Shown: positions 1 through 8,966 of the stretch, one piece after another | How the letters are laid out: each line of letters opens with the position of its first letter | Numbering within the stretch: the first letter of the stretch is position 1 | Origin: CAVZMO01 sp963776195 | GTDB taxonomy: Bacteria > Nitrospirota > Thermodesulfovibrionia > Thermodesulfovibrionales > SM23-35 | Direction of reading: 5' to 3' | DNA: 64,000 nucleotides | Assembly (NCBI GenBank): GCA_963776195.1 | Contig: CAVZMO010000025.1 | Location: 16,412 to 80,411, forward strand | Translations under genes and position numbers: made by a program | Notes under the pieces: model-generated | The model's input: the letters and a program-made list of their open reading frames with translations, nothing else | Databases searched by the model: none | What the model was told of the DNA's origin: nothing

Positions 1-84
1 AGAATACCTGTTACAGAAGGATAAGAAAAAGTAGCCTGTACCTGACCACATATCACTTCTATAATCAAAATATGTCTGTGCGGT

Positions 85-561
85 TTAAATGAGTTTTATA
101 CCTTCGTTTTCGATGATAATAAGCCGTTTCCTGTAAAGAGCGCCTATCGCTTTTTTGTATGTTTTCTTGCTCACCCCGAACAAGCCGTAGATAATTTCAG
201 GCGGGCTTTTATCGGTTACGGAAACAAATCCGCCCGCTGCTCTTAGTTTATCGATAATCTTTTCGGATACCTCATCAACCTTTTCAGGTCCGGGTTTTTG
301 AAGGCAGAGATCTATCTTTCCGTCGTCCCTCAACTTCTTTACAAATCCTTTTATATGTTGTCCTTTTCTTAATGGCTGAAACACCTCGTTCTCATAAAGC
401 ATGCCCCATTGCGAGTTGTTGATCATCGCCTTATAACCAAGGCCGGTCCGGTCGCCAATCACCAATTCCACACTCTGGCCTTCCTGAAATCCGATTGGTT
501 GTCCGTCAGGTAACCTGTCCAGTACTTTATCCTCCGCCGGACATTCCTCTTTTTGGTTCAT
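85..561 (-). CDS. CvfB-like S1/winged-helix RNA-binding protein, short form
   Basis: The protein has an OB/S1-type segment (around GYKAMINNSQWGMLYENEVF and GFVKKLRDDGKIDLCLQ) followed by a C-terminal winged helix (GGFVSVTDKSPPEIIYGLFGVSKKTYKKAIGALYRK). This is the signature order of CvfB/YitL RNA-binding proteins. At about 158 residues it lacks the N-terminal S1 domains of the usual ~280-residue family members. I chose the ATG at 561 because it overlaps the engB stop in an ATGA arrangement, implying translational coupling; a longer in-frame start at 597 would overlap engB by 40 bases. Role inferred: RNA binding with an effect on translation or gene expression. The short form could be natural or a 5' truncation. 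Confidence 0.7.
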   Translation of the reverse strand: MNQKEECPAEDKVLDRLPDGQPIGFQEGQSVELVIGDRTGLGYKAMINNSQWGMLYENEVFQPLRKGQHIKGFVKKLRDDGKIDLCLQKPGPEKVDEVSEKIIDKLRAAGGFVSVTDKSPPEIIYGLFGVSKKTYKKAIGALYRKRLIIIENEGIKLI

Positions 562-1151
562 TTCTGTGCGGTCAAAACGCTTCTGACATGACGCCACAAT
601 TCGTCCCTGCCTTCGCCGGTCTCTTTGGAATAGATGAGAGCCGGAACATGGGTGGGAAGCATTAATCCTTTGCGAATCGCGGCAATATGGGCCGGACGCT
701 TGCCACGGCTTATTTTATCCGCCTTCGTTCCTACAATGACATACGGGATACCGAGCCCAATCAGCCATTCTGAAGCATCCTTGTCATTTTTCATGGGCTC
801 ATGCCGCAGATCAATCAGATGCACAATAAGAGCAAGCCTGTCCCGCTCCCGCAGATAGTTAGTGACGAACTCTCCCCACTCTCCGCGCTTTCCCTTTGAT
901 GCCTCCGCATAACCATATCCCGGCAGATCGACCAGGTACAGCTGTTCATTGATCGCAAAATAATTAATAGTCTGTGTTTTCCCGGGCTGTCCGCTGGTCC
1001 GCGCCAACGCGCGCTGTGCGCATAATGAATTGATCAGGGATGATTTGCCTACATTGGAGCGTCCGACCATCACAATCTCGGGATACCCGGTGTCAGGGTA
1101 TTGGTTTGGTCCAACCGCACTGATAATACATTTAGCTGAAATAATTTTCAT
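558..1151 (-). CDS. engB: Ribosome biogenesis GTPase YihA/YsxC/EngB
   Basis: A TRAFAC-class GTPase of ~198 residues, the usual EngB length. Visible motifs are G1 GRSNVGKSS, the switch-I region RTSGQPGKTQTINYF, G3 DLPGYGYA and G4 TKADK. The family acts in late assembly of the large ribosomal subunit and is generally essential. An AAGGA lies 3 nt before the first of two tandem ATGs and 6 nt before the second, so I favour the second (1151). The stop overlaps the start of the downstream CvfB-like gene, so the two form an operon. Confidence 0.95.
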   Translation of the reverse strand: MKIISAKCIISAVGPNQYPDTGYPEIVMVGRSNVGKSSLINSLCAQRALARTSGQPGKTQTINYFAINEQLYLVDLPGYGYAEASKGKRGEWGEFVTNYLRERDRLALIVHLIDLRHEPMKNDKDASEWLIGLGIPYVIVGTKADKISRGKRPAHIAAIRKGLMLPTHVPALIYSKETGEGRDELWRHVRSVLTAQK

Positions 1152-1259
1152 CATTCTTCCTTGTCAGGGTATCTGAAAACCGATATCAAGTATTGTACCA
1201 CGACGCGCAGGCGATCAGGAGCTGCCTGCCAAGTACGGAAATACGGGGTTCGTATTAGT

Positions 1260-1481
1260 ATGATCGATCAGGGGATCGCATCAAGAGAATTCACCAGGCA
1301 CGAAACCGATATTGTGCAAGACAACCTGAACGAGATCAGGAAAAAATACGCAAAAATGAGAAAGGACGGCGTACTCACCATGCAAGAACTCGAAAGACTC
1401 GACAAAATGCTCGATGAAAACAGCAAGATGATCTGCCGGAAGGAGCATAACAGGGATTACAATATAAAACGGGTATATTAA
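1260..1481 (+). CDS. Small conserved hypothetical protein, helical
   Basis: About 73 residues from the ATG at 1260 (MIDQGIASREFTRHETDIV...). The pattern 'QGI-S-EFT--E---...KMRKDGVLTMQELERLDKMLDENSKMI-R-EHN' resembles small helical proteins of Deltaproteobacteria and Nitrospirota that often carry a signal peptide; none is seen here. An in-frame extension upstream to 1161 looks non-coding (Arg/Thr-rich). Function unknown. It is divergent from engB. Confidence 0.5.
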   Translation: MIDQGIASREFTRHETDIVQDNLNEIRKKYAKMRKDGVLTMQELERLDKMLDENSKMICRKEHNRDYNIKRVY

Positions 1482-1616
1482 GGAATGAAACGAACGGGTC
1501 AGGGGTTATCTGAAATTTGTTATAATTCTGCATAGTGCATACAGAAATCATCATGAGAAGGTTCTCTTTTTTATTATTGTAAGGGTTTCAAGAGAAATTA
1601 GTGTTCCGGTGTTCAC

Positions 1617-2306
1617 ATGAAAAAAATAATTATCGTTGATACACTGAAAGATTTCGTCCAGCAAAAGGTGAGCGTACTTGCCGGACACAACAATAAAATT
1701 TTCTATATAAACTCCGGCAAAGAGGTGCTTGACGCACACAGAAAGGAAAAAGCAGACCTTATCATAATTGAACCTGATTTCCGTGACTTGACCTGTGAGC
1801 AGTTGTGTTCAGCTGTAAGAGGCGACGAAAGTCTCAAGGAAGTCTCGATACTCATCGTTTGTTCGGACAAACTGTCTGACGTCGAAAGATGCCAGAAATG
1901 CGGAGCAAACGATTACATACAGCAGCTGACCCCGGCAACGTTCTTGAGGAAGGCCGCGCAGCTTCTCAATATTTCAGAAAGGACAAGTTACAAGGTTATC
2001 GTCAAGGTGTCAAAAAGGGAAAACAATTATATAACTCATATTTTCTGTACATCACAAAATATAAGTTCATCAGGAATCCTTCTTGAAACAGACGGAATCC
2101 TGAATAAGGGCGATAAGATAACCTGCTCTTTCTTTCTGCCGAATTCCATCCGGATTGTCGCTGAAGGAGAAGTCGTGAGGACCGGGGAAAAAGAAGACGG
2201 CTCCAAAAATTATGGAGTCAGATTCGCTGATATTCCACGTCCGGTGGAATCGCAGCTCGAATCCTTCATAGAACATTGGCAGGAGAGAAAAAAACGTTAT
2301 CGATGA
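1617..2306 (+). CDS. Degenerate receiver domain fused to PilZ domain
   Basis: Residues 1-115 have the CheY-like fold pattern (KKIIIVD..., DLIIIEPDF, ...VSILIVCSD, GANDYIQQLTP). The phospho-acceptor Asp position is Glu52 and the conserved switch Lys before Pro is missing, so this is probably a pseudo-receiver. Residues ~120-229 form a PilZ domain (S-NIS-SGILLETDG, GDKITCSFFLP, VVRTG, NYGVRFADI), the usual c-di-GMP-binding module. The canonical RxxxR before the beta-barrel is not obvious, so ligand binding is uncertain. A TATAAT at 1521-1526 is a possible -10 element. Likely role: signalling adaptor responding to c-di-GMP or partner proteins. Confidence 0.8.
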   Translation: MKKIIIVDTLKDFVQQKVSVLAGHNNKIFYINSGKEVLDAHRKEKADLIIIEPDFRDLTCEQLCSAVRGDESLKEVSILIVCSDKLSDVERCQKCGANDYIQQLTPATFLRKAAQLLNISERTSYKVIVKVSKRENNYITHIFCTSQNISSSGILLETDGILNKGDKITCSFFLPNSIRIVAEGEVVRTGEKEDGSKNYGVRFADIPRPVESQLESFIEHWQERKKRYR

Positions 2307-2320
2307 GAAAAAATCGCCGC

Positions 2321-3487
2321 CTAACTCGCCCTTAATGCCTCTACGATATTCATACGCGAAGCCCTGAATGCGGGGAAAACCCCGCCGATGAAGCCCATGA
2401 TCAACGAAAAGGCCATGGCTTTATAAATAATTCCGAAGGTGAGGGAAAAGGTAAAGGCGAGTTCAGAGAATGTCTGGAAGTTGAGCGTTGAAACCGTAAA
2501 GAACTGCAGAAAGGACGCAAAAAAAAGCCCCACTGCGCCCCCTAATAAACCGAGAAGCAGCGCCTCCATGAGAAATGCCGATAAAATACTCCTTCTCTGA
2601 AACCCGAGCGCCCGCATGGTACCTATTTCAAAAACACGGCTTGCCACGGCAGAATACATGGTAATCATGGCGCCTATGACCGCACCGAGTGAGAAAATTA
2701 TTGTGAGTGTAAGGCCGAGAACACGGAGGAACTTTGCCATCATCTCCGACTGTTTTTTGTAATACTCAGGTTCGCGCATCGCTTCAAGTGTCAGACGGGG
2801 ATCATGCTCTATCCGTGGCTTGACCTTTTCAAATCCGGAAGGCTCATGTAGCCGGAATATCGCGGAAGAATACGCGGGTCTCCTGAATGCTTGCATGAAC
2901 TGGTCAGCATCGCCCCATATCTCCGAATTGAAGCCGGTGTTCCCCGCATCGAAGACACCCACAACCGTCCAACCCCTCATGGCAAACCGGAGGGTCTCTC
3001 CCAACCCTCCTCCCTGAAACCTCTTCGCAATGCTCGATCCTGAAATGATCTCTGCTGAACCGCGACGCGGCATCCTCCCCTGCACAAGTTTAACCTGCGG
3101 TCGGAGGGCCATCGACTGCTCTCCGATTCCCCGTATGACGATGTTTGACGGTTTATCCGATCCACGTTTTGGAAGCGCGATCAGCACCACCAATTCTTTA
3201 GCGACCAACGGGTTCCCATCTGCGCCAATTGCAATTTCCGGCTGTGTCTCGACAATTGAGGCCTGCAGCCGGTCAATGCCGCTCTGTACTTCCGAACCTG
3301 CCGCCTTGCGTATTACCACCACATTTTCATATGAACCGGTTTCGACCAGTGTTTTCTGAAGCCCTTCTGCAAGCATCAGCACTGCTGCGAATACGAAAAC
3401 CACTAATGCCATGCCCGAGGCGGTCAGAAATGTCGTAAGCCTGCGTGTGAAGAGATTGCGAAGGCTATAGGAAAACGGGATTTTCAT
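2321..3487 (-). CDS. ABC transporter permease, MacB/FtsX family (second permease)
   Basis: 388 residues: an N-terminal membrane segment (FLTASGMALVVFVFAAVLMLAEG), a large periplasmic MacB_PCD-like domain, then three C-terminal membrane segments with the FtsX signature (YSAVASRVFEIGTMRALGFQRRSI). It sits directly after the other permease (3488) with no spacer, in the order adaptor-ATPase-permease-permease on the minus strand. Heterodimeric permeases of this type export macrolide-like compounds, peptides or lipoproteins from the inner membrane. The substrate cannot be read from sequence. Confidence 0.88.
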   Translation of the reverse strand: MKIPFSYSLRNLFTRRLTTFLTASGMALVVFVFAAVLMLAEGLQKTLVETGSYENVVVIRKAAGSEVQSGIDRLQASIVETQPEIAIGADGNPLVAKELVVLIALPKRGSDKPSNIVIRGIGEQSMALRPQVKLVQGRMPRRGSAEIISGSSIAKRFQGGGLGETLRFAMRGWTVVGVFDAGNTGFNSEIWGDADQFMQAFRRPAYSSAIFRLHEPSGFEKVKPRIEHDPRLTLEAMREPEYYKKQSEMMAKFLRVLGLTLTIIFSLGAVIGAMITMYSAVASRVFEIGTMRALGFQRRSILSAFLMEALLLGLLGGAVGLFFASFLQFFTVSTLNFQTFSELAFTFSLTFGIIYKAMAFSLIMGFIGGVFPAFRASRMNIVEALRAS

Positions 3488-4645
3488 TTACCCTATTCTT
3501 CTCAATCCGTCGGCTACTCGAATTCTTACAGCCCTCCATGAGGGGAAGATTGCCGCAACGCACGCCACAACGAGTGCAGCGATAATATCCATAACGATGG
3601 TTTCATGTGCCACATTAAATATCGGAAAGAACTGACTCAGTTCTTTACTGAAAATCTTTGCTGCCGGGAATGTCAGAACAATACCGAAAAAAGCACCGAG
3701 CATGGTAATGATTAATGACTCTCCGAAAATCACGGCTGATATATGAGACGCTCCGAATCCGAGGGTTTTGAAAATTGCATACTCGCCGATCCTCTCACGA
3801 GCGGTCATAGCCATAGTATTCGCAACAACTGCCATGATGATAAAAATGATCACGAACGAAACGAGTTGGATCGCGATCACAATTGCTTCCGTCATCGAGA
3901 TAAAGCTTAACTGGAATGCCTTTTCGGTCTCTGTCAATGTTTCCGCGAGCGAGTTCTTAAACATTTTATCAATCCTGAGAGAGACGTCTGCCGCTATGTT
4001 CGGGTCGGTTATCTCGACCATATACCAGCCGACCTGGTCGGCCCATGTCCGCCCCGCTTTTTTCAAAGCCTCGTTCAAATAATCCCATTGGAAGAAAAAG
4101 GCCGTTTCATCCACAGTCTGGTCCCTGCCCTTATAGATACCACGGAGAACGAAATCCCAGTTGCCCGGGAAAATCGTCCCTTTCAGGGTGATGATATCAC
4201 CAATCTTCCAGCCATACCTTTCTGCGAGTTTTCGCCCGGCAACCGCCGCCTTACGGTCACGAAGAAATGCAGCCATCTGGTCGGAAGGAATGACGAGCTC
4301 CGGGTACATTGCAAGGTATGTCTTGGGTTCGACAGCGTAGTTCGCAAAGAAATTTTTTTCATCGATGTAGATACCGCCGAACCACGTACCGTACGATGCC
4401 CGCTTCACCCCTTGAACCTGCCTGATCTTTTCCTCATAGGAGAGAGGAAGGGGAAAGACAAGAGACACCGCATTTCTTGTCACAAGGCGGCTTGCAGAAG
4501 ATGCCTCAACGCCGGCATACCATGCACTTATTACAGTTCTAAGAAGTCCGAATGCCAGTATGGCTATGGTAACCCCAAGGATGGTGAGGGATGTCCGCAG
4601 CTTGTGCCTGAATGCGTTTTTAAAAATCAGTTTGAGGATGTGCAT
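3488..4645 (-). CDS. ABC transporter permease, MacB/FtsX family (first permease)
   Basis: 385 residues with the same architecture as its neighbour: N-terminal transmembrane helix (LTILGVTIAILAFGLL), periplasmic domain, and a C-terminal FtsX core (MAMTARERIGEYAIFKTLGFGASHI) with three helices. The start overlaps the end of the ATPase gene by 26 bases, a sign of tight coupling. Probably forms a heterodimer with the 2321-3487 product. Confidence 0.88.
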   Translation of the reverse strand: MHILKLIFKNAFRHKLRTSLTILGVTIAILAFGLLRTVISAWYAGVEASSASRLVTRNAVSLVFPLPLSYEEKIRQVQGVKRASYGTWFGGIYIDEKNFFANYAVEPKTYLAMYPELVIPSDQMAAFLRDRKAAVAGRKLAERYGWKIGDIITLKGTIFPGNWDFVLRGIYKGRDQTVDETAFFFQWDYLNEALKKAGRTWADQVGWYMVEITDPNIAADVSLRIDKMFKNSLAETLTETEKAFQLSFISMTEAIVIAIQLVSFVIIFIIMAVVANTMAMTARERIGEYAIFKTLGFGASHISAVIFGESLIITMLGAFFGIVLTFPAAKIFSKELSQFFPIFNVAHETIVMDIIAALVVACVAAIFPSWRAVRIRVADGLRRIG

Positions 4646-5321
4646 TCAAAATGCCTTTATCGAGATATTGAATAATATGGGCCTTTTTTGCCGCCCTCGG
4701 GTCGTGAGTGACCATAATAACCGTCTTACCGAGTTCATTGACGAGCCTTGCCATCAGTTCCAGTATCTCTTCGGCGGAGACCCTGTCCAGGTCTCCGGTG
4801 GGTTCGTCCGCCACAAGGATCGTCGGGTCGGTAACAACCGCGCGGGCGATTGCAACACGCTGCTGTTGGCCCCCGGAGAGCTGACCCGGATAATGTTCCA
4901 CCCGGTCGGAAAGGTTTACTGCGCTCAGGGCCGTCTCTACATGGTCCCGGCGCTCATTTTTTGAAAGCCTTGTTAAGAGTAACGGCAGCTCAACATTTTC
5001 AAAAGCGGTAAGCACGGGGATGAGATTATAAAACTGGAAAATAAAGCCGACATTCGCCGCCCGCCATTGTGCCAGTTCCGTCTCCGAAAGGGAAGTAATA
5101 TCGGTGCCGCCTATCTTAATAAGGCCACTGTCCGCTCTATCGATGCCGGCTATCAGATTCAGCAGCGTCGTCTTCCCCGATCCGGAGGGACCCATCAATG
5201 CAAGGAATTCACCCTCCCCGATATCCAATGAGATATCCGTCAATACAGGCAGGATCTGATTCCCCCGCCTGTAGGACTTTGCCAGGTTCCTTATCTCAAC
5301 AATCGCGGCCTTACTCTCCAT
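4620..5321 (-). CDS. ABC transporter ATP-binding protein, LolD/MacB type
   Basis: 233 residues with Walker A GPSGSGKTT, Q-loop (FQFYNLIP), signature LSGGQQQRVAIARA, Walker B ILVADEPTGDLD and H-switch VTHDPRA. The sequence belongs to the LolD/FtsE/MacB group that energises mechanotransmission-type exporters. It lies between the adaptor gene (adjacent at 5322) and the permeases (overlap 26 bases), so all four are one operon. Confidence 0.93.
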   Translation of the reverse strand: MESKAAIVEIRNLAKSYRRGNQILPVLTDISLDIGEGEFLALMGPSGSGKTTLLNLIAGIDRADSGLIKIGGTDITSLSETELAQWRAANVGFIFQFYNLIPVLTAFENVELPLLLTRLSKNERRDHVETALSAVNLSDRVEHYPGQLSGGQQQRVAIARAVVTDPTILVADEPTGDLDRVSAEEILELMARLVNELGKTVIMVTHDPRAAKKAHIIQYLDKGILNAHPQTDF

Positions 5322-6539
5322 CTATTTTTCCGCGACCTTTATTCTTTTGCCGTCCCGCAATTCGTTGAGAGGCTTTATCGCAACCTTGTCTCCCGCCTTC
5401 ACCCCGCTCAGGACTTCGGTCATGTCGCCGAATGTCTCCCCGGTAGTGATAGGGGTTTCCACGACCCGGTTTTCTTTAATAAGAAACACAAACTTCTTCC
5501 CGTTGCGGGTAACCATGGCAGATGAATTAAGAGCCGTCCTCGGTTTCTCTTCCTCTTTCTTTATCTCCCGCGAGAGGAATGCAACCTTTGCGCTCATTTC
5601 CGGCAGGGTCCTGCCGTCCTTGTCGATAAACCGGATCTTCACCATGACTGTGGCCTTACTGCGGTCTGCAGTAGGCACAATCATGTGGACAGCGCCGCGG
5701 AAGCGCACCTCAGGCAATGCATCAAGCTGGATCTCACAGGGCTGCCCTATCCTGACCTGTTGAAGGTTGGATTCAGAAACGTCGGTTTCCACCTGCAAGG
5801 AACCCATGTCGGCAATAGTGAAAACGGAAGCCTTTGCATTTGCGGCAGCTCCAAGGGGGGTGACAATGTCTCCGACATCAGCATTCTTTGTCAACACAAC
5901 ACCATCAAAGGGAGCGCGGATCAAGGTATATTCAATGGCGACATTGGCGCCTTTCAGCGCTGCTTTGACTCCCTTAACCGCCGCCTCGGCTGCTTCTACG
6001 GCTGCGGTAGCCTTTTTATAACGAGCTTCCGCAGAATCGTAATCGGCTCGGGATACAAACCCCTTTGCGACGAGATCTTTGTTTCTTTGAAAAGAGATCG
6101 TTGCGTCCTTCAGTTCGGCCTTCGCCTGGTCAAGATTGTAGCGGGCTGCATTCAGATTCGCCTCTGCCTGGTCCCTTGAGGCTTCAACATCTTCACCTTC
6201 CAGCCGTGCTATAACCTGGCCTGCCTTCACCCTGTTTCCTTCCTCCACCGACAACGACACAAGGCGGCTGGTTATTTTTGAAGCTACAGCCGCCTTACGC
6301 TGTGCCACGACATACCCGCTGGCGTTCAATAGCGTAAAGGATTGGGATGGATAGATCTGCGTAACGTTCGCCACCTCCACCTGAAGGGCGGGTGCAAATA
6401 CTCCGGTTATTAAGACCAGTGCTACCGCCAAGACAAGCAACAGTGCTCCTACCGGATAAATAAGCATTTTGCGCCTTCGTTGTTGAAAGGTTTCCTGGGA
6501 TTTGTCTATCTTCAATTTTGAAAGGTCTTCATTTGCCAT
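5322..6539 (-). CDS. Periplasmic adaptor (HlyD/MacA/RND membrane-fusion protein)
   Basis: About 405 residues. One N-terminal transmembrane anchor (MLIYPVGALLLVLAVALVLITGVFAPAL) is followed by a lipoyl-like half (VARKAAVASKITSRLVSLSVEEGNRVKAGQVIARLE), an alpha-hairpin coiled coil rich in Ala/Glu, the second lipoyl half (TLIRAPFDGVVLTKNADVGDIV) and beta-barrel and membrane-proximal domains. This is MacA-like. An AAGGAG lies 9 nt before the ATG at 6539. First gene of the exporter operon. No outer-membrane factor gene is visible, so a shared TolC-type protein elsewhere is presumed. Confidence 0.9.
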   Translation of the reverse strand: MANEDLSKLKIDKSQETFQQRRRKMLIYPVGALLLVLAVALVLITGVFAPALQVEVANVTQIYPSQSFTLLNASGYVVAQRKAAVASKITSRLVSLSVEEGNRVKAGQVIARLEGEDVEASRDQAEANLNAARYNLDQAKAELKDATISFQRNKDLVAKGFVSRADYDSAEARYKKATAAVEAAEAAVKGVKAALKGANVAIEYTLIRAPFDGVVLTKNADVGDIVTPLGAAANAKASVFTIADMGSLQVETDVSESNLQQVRIGQPCEIQLDALPEVRFRGAVHMIVPTADRSKATVMVKIRFIDKDGRTLPEMSAKVAFLSREIKKEEEKPRTALNSSAMVTRNGKKFVFLIKENRVVETPITTGETFGDMTEVLSGVKAGDKVAIKPLNELRDGKRIKVAEK

Positions 6540-6665
6540 CAATGCACGCTCCTTATGCGTATCAATTCAGAAAGTTCTGTTATGCCGCGGATCCATGAAT
6601 ATGCATATACCCGATTTAAAAATTACCTATTCGGATATTATAATATTTTATTGGTTAAAGTTCCG

Positions 6666-7823
6666 ATGATGAGAATGAGTTTGAAGAAAATCTACCTTGC
6701 GGCATTGCTATTGATGTTCGTGGTTTCTCGGGTCGATGCAAAAGTCCCTGATATTGTCCTGAACCAAAGAAGTGCGGTCGTCACCGTTTACGTGGACGAC
6801 GGGAACAAGAAGCACATCGAATCGGGAACCGGGATTATCGCTGATCAAGACGGGGTCATCGTAACGAATTGCCGCATTATCGGAAAGTGGATTATGGAAT
6901 CAGGGGCCACACTCTCCGTGGAGATAGAAGGCAAGGGCCGGTTTCCTGTAGAAGAAGTAATCTCCTCTAAATGCGAAAATAATCTTGCCCTCCTTAAAAT
7001 AAAGGCAACCGATCTTCCCGCAGTCAAGATCGCCCGTGACTTTAAGCCGAGGCAAGGGGAATATATCTATATTATTAAAGGCCGTCTGGAATCCGAAGCA
7101 GCTGTTTCTTCGGGTACAATACGGAGTGTCAGTGAAAAAAGCGGGTCCTTTCAGATCTCCGTTCCGGTAAAACAGGGAGACAGCGGAAGCCCCCTGTTTA
7201 ATGCAAAAGGCGAGGTGGTGGGCGCTGTAATAGTTCAAACACGGAGGGGGAAAACCCTCATTTTTGCTGTTTCGATGAAGGAAATCTCAAAACAACTCGG
7301 CAGATATAAAAAACCGAAAAATTTAATTGACAGCAATATCAGTCAGGCCGGGACCGATAAGGCCCCGGAAAAGAAAGCAGAGGATATTTATGAACATTTT
7401 TCCCGTGGGTGCGCCTACGATCAGTCGGGCATGTATAAAGAGGCCATCGAGGCATATCAGCAGTCACTGAAGATTAATCCTGATTTTGCAGAGACATACG
7501 TAAATCTCGGGATTGATTATTACAGACTGGGGAAATACGATGATGCCATTAATATCTTCAAACAGGCTATACAGATAAAACCGGACATTATATCAGTCTA
7601 TATCAAACTCGGCGCAACCTATATTGTAAACGGCGAATATTCGATGGCTGTTGATATTTTGAAAAAGGCGATCAATATGGATCCAGGCAATCCCGCCGTC
7701 CATTTCAATCTCGGGATAGCTTATTTCTTGAGCGGTGATACCATTGCCGCCCAAGAGGAGTGCACAGTTCTCAGGGATATAGACAAGACAAAGGCGGATA
7801 GCTTGATCGACCTGATGTATTGA
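6666..7823 (+). CDS. Trypsin-fold pseudo-protease with C-terminal TPR repeats
   Basis: Start taken at the Met pair before a signal peptide (MSLKKIYLAALLLMFVVSRVDA); upstream in-frame residues look non-coding. Residues ~30-215 match a DegP/trypsin-2 fold (GTGIIADQDGVIVTN, ALLKIKA, QGDSGSPLFNAKGEVVGAV). The nucleophile Ser173 is kept, but the catalytic His position is Arg70 (VTNCRII) and the Asp position is Asn106 (CENNLALL), so proteolysis is unlikely. Residues ~235-385 carry four TPR-like repeats (e.g. AIEAYQQSLKINPDFAETYVNLGIDYYRLGKY). Probably a periplasmic scaffold or binding protein. It is divergent from the exporter operon and convergent with the L,D-transpeptidase gene. Confidence 0.85.
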   Translation: MMRMSLKKIYLAALLLMFVVSRVDAKVPDIVLNQRSAVVTVYVDDGNKKHIESGTGIIADQDGVIVTNCRIIGKWIMESGATLSVEIEGKGRFPVEEVISSKCENNLALLKIKATDLPAVKIARDFKPRQGEYIYIIKGRLESEAAVSSGTIRSVSEKSGSFQISVPVKQGDSGSPLFNAKGEVVGAVIVQTRRGKTLIFAVSMKEISKQLGRYKKPKNLIDSNISQAGTDKAPEKKAEDIYEHFSRGCAYDQSGMYKEAIEAYQQSLKINPDFAETYVNLGIDYYRLGKYDDAINIFKQAIQIKPDIISVYIKLGATYIVNGEYSMAVDILKKAINMDPGNPAVHFNLGIAYFLSGDTIAAQEECTVLRDIDKTKADSLIDLMY

Positions 7824-7835
7824 AAGCAGCAATTA

Positions 7836-8354
7836 TTACGGCTTTATCTCTATCGGTGTCCCGTCCGGAACGAGCCGCCAGATTTCTTCAATTTCGGGAT
7901 TGGTAACTGCAATGCACCCGTTTGTCCAGTCCGACAATCTATGCAATTTCCCCAAGCGCCCTAAATCGTGAGGGAGGCCGTGAATCATGACGTCTCCGCC
8001 GGGAGAAACACCTTGTTTGTGAGCATTCAGGATATCCGATTCTTTGGGATAGGAGATATGAATTGCTAAATGAAATTTACTGTCGGGATTCCGCGAATCC
8101 AGCATATATGTACCCTCAGGCGTCTTTTTGTCTCCGGCTTTCATTTTATGCCCGTTAGGTTCCTTTCCCAGGGCGACCTTATAGGTCTTGAAAATTTCCC
8201 CCTGTCTCATCAACAGTAAAACCCTTTTGTTTTTAATGAGAACGACCTTATCGGCTTTGTTTAACGCTGCGGACGTTGTTCCGGGGCAGAAGTAATAATA
8301 TCCGAAAATCCCTATAAAGGCAATACCAAAGGTTAAGACTATTTTCTTCAGCAT
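7836..8354 (-). CDS. L,D-transpeptidase (YkuD family)
   Basis: 172 residues with an N-terminal signal anchor (IVLTFGIAFIGIFGYYYF) and a YkuD domain. The catalytic motif is present as IHGLPHDLG ... WTNGCIAVT, containing the active Cys. The family makes 3-3 peptidoglycan cross-links or attaches proteins to peptidoglycan in the periplasm. It starts at an ATG in front of the signal sequence. The gene ends 12 bases from the convergent TPR protein gene. Confidence 0.88.
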   Translation of the reverse strand: MLKKIVLTFGIAFIGIFGYYYFCPGTTSAALNKADKVVLIKNKRVLLLMRQGEIFKTYKVALGKEPNGHKMKAGDKKTPEGTYMLDSRNPDSKFHLAIHISYPKESDILNAHKQGVSPGGDVMIHGLPHDLGRLGKLHRLSDWTNGCIAVTNPEIEEIWRLVPDGTPIEIKP

Positions 8355-8450
8355 CTGAGATATTTCAATGTCTTCACCATAAAATACTTATTTCATAGTA
8401 TAGCAAAATATCTCAAAGAATTCCTTGCTGAAGGCACACATCAGTTTGGA

Positions 8451-8966
8451 TCAACCGCTCAGCGTTTTTGCCATGTCAAGCGGTAACCCAAAATCAGGCG
8501 GATTTGTCAGTTCGGGCACAATCTCCCTGTAGCGCACGATATCGTTTTTATCGATAACAAATATGGATCGGGCGAGGAGCCTTAACTCCTTGACCAGAAC
8601 ACCGTAAGCAGTTCCGAAGGAAGCATCCCTGTGGTCGGAGAGCGCCTTGACCTTATCAATGCCTGCTGCAGTGCAAAAGCGTGCAATTGCAAAGGGAAGA
8701 TCCATGCTGATATTGAGCACCACGATATCGTCTCTCAACTGAGATGCCTCCTGATTAAACCTTCTCGCCTGCATATCACAGACAGGTGTATCGAGTGACG
8801 GTGTAACACTGATGATTTTTACCTTGCCCGCAAAATCTTTCAACCCGAATTCTTTCAGTTCCCGGTCGATGACCGTAAAATCCGGCGACTTATCACCGAG
8901 CTTGAGTTCCGCACCTATCAGGGTCAATGGGTTCCCTTTTATAGTAACTACCCCTTTTCTTTCCAA
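8451..8966 (-). CDS. tpx: Thiol peroxidase (atypical 2-Cys peroxiredoxin)
   Basis: 171 residues, typical Tpx. The peroxidatic Cys is in SLDTPVCDMQ and the resolving Cys in ARFCTAAGID, with the conserved KGNPLTLIG start. It reduces H2O2 and organic peroxides using thioredoxin. The start codon is TTG at 8966, decided by an AGGAGG 8 nt upstream. The start overlaps the end of the upstream DUF2934 gene by 19 bases. Confidence 0.95.
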   Translation of the reverse strand: MERKGVVTIKGNPLTLIGAELKLGDKSPDFTVIDRELKEFGLKDFAGKVKIISVTPSLDTPVCDMQARRFNQEASQLRDDIVVLNISMDLPFAIARFCTAAGIDKVKALSDHRDASFGTAYGVLVKELRLLARSIFVIDKNDIVRYREIVPELTNPPDFGLPLDMAKTLSG

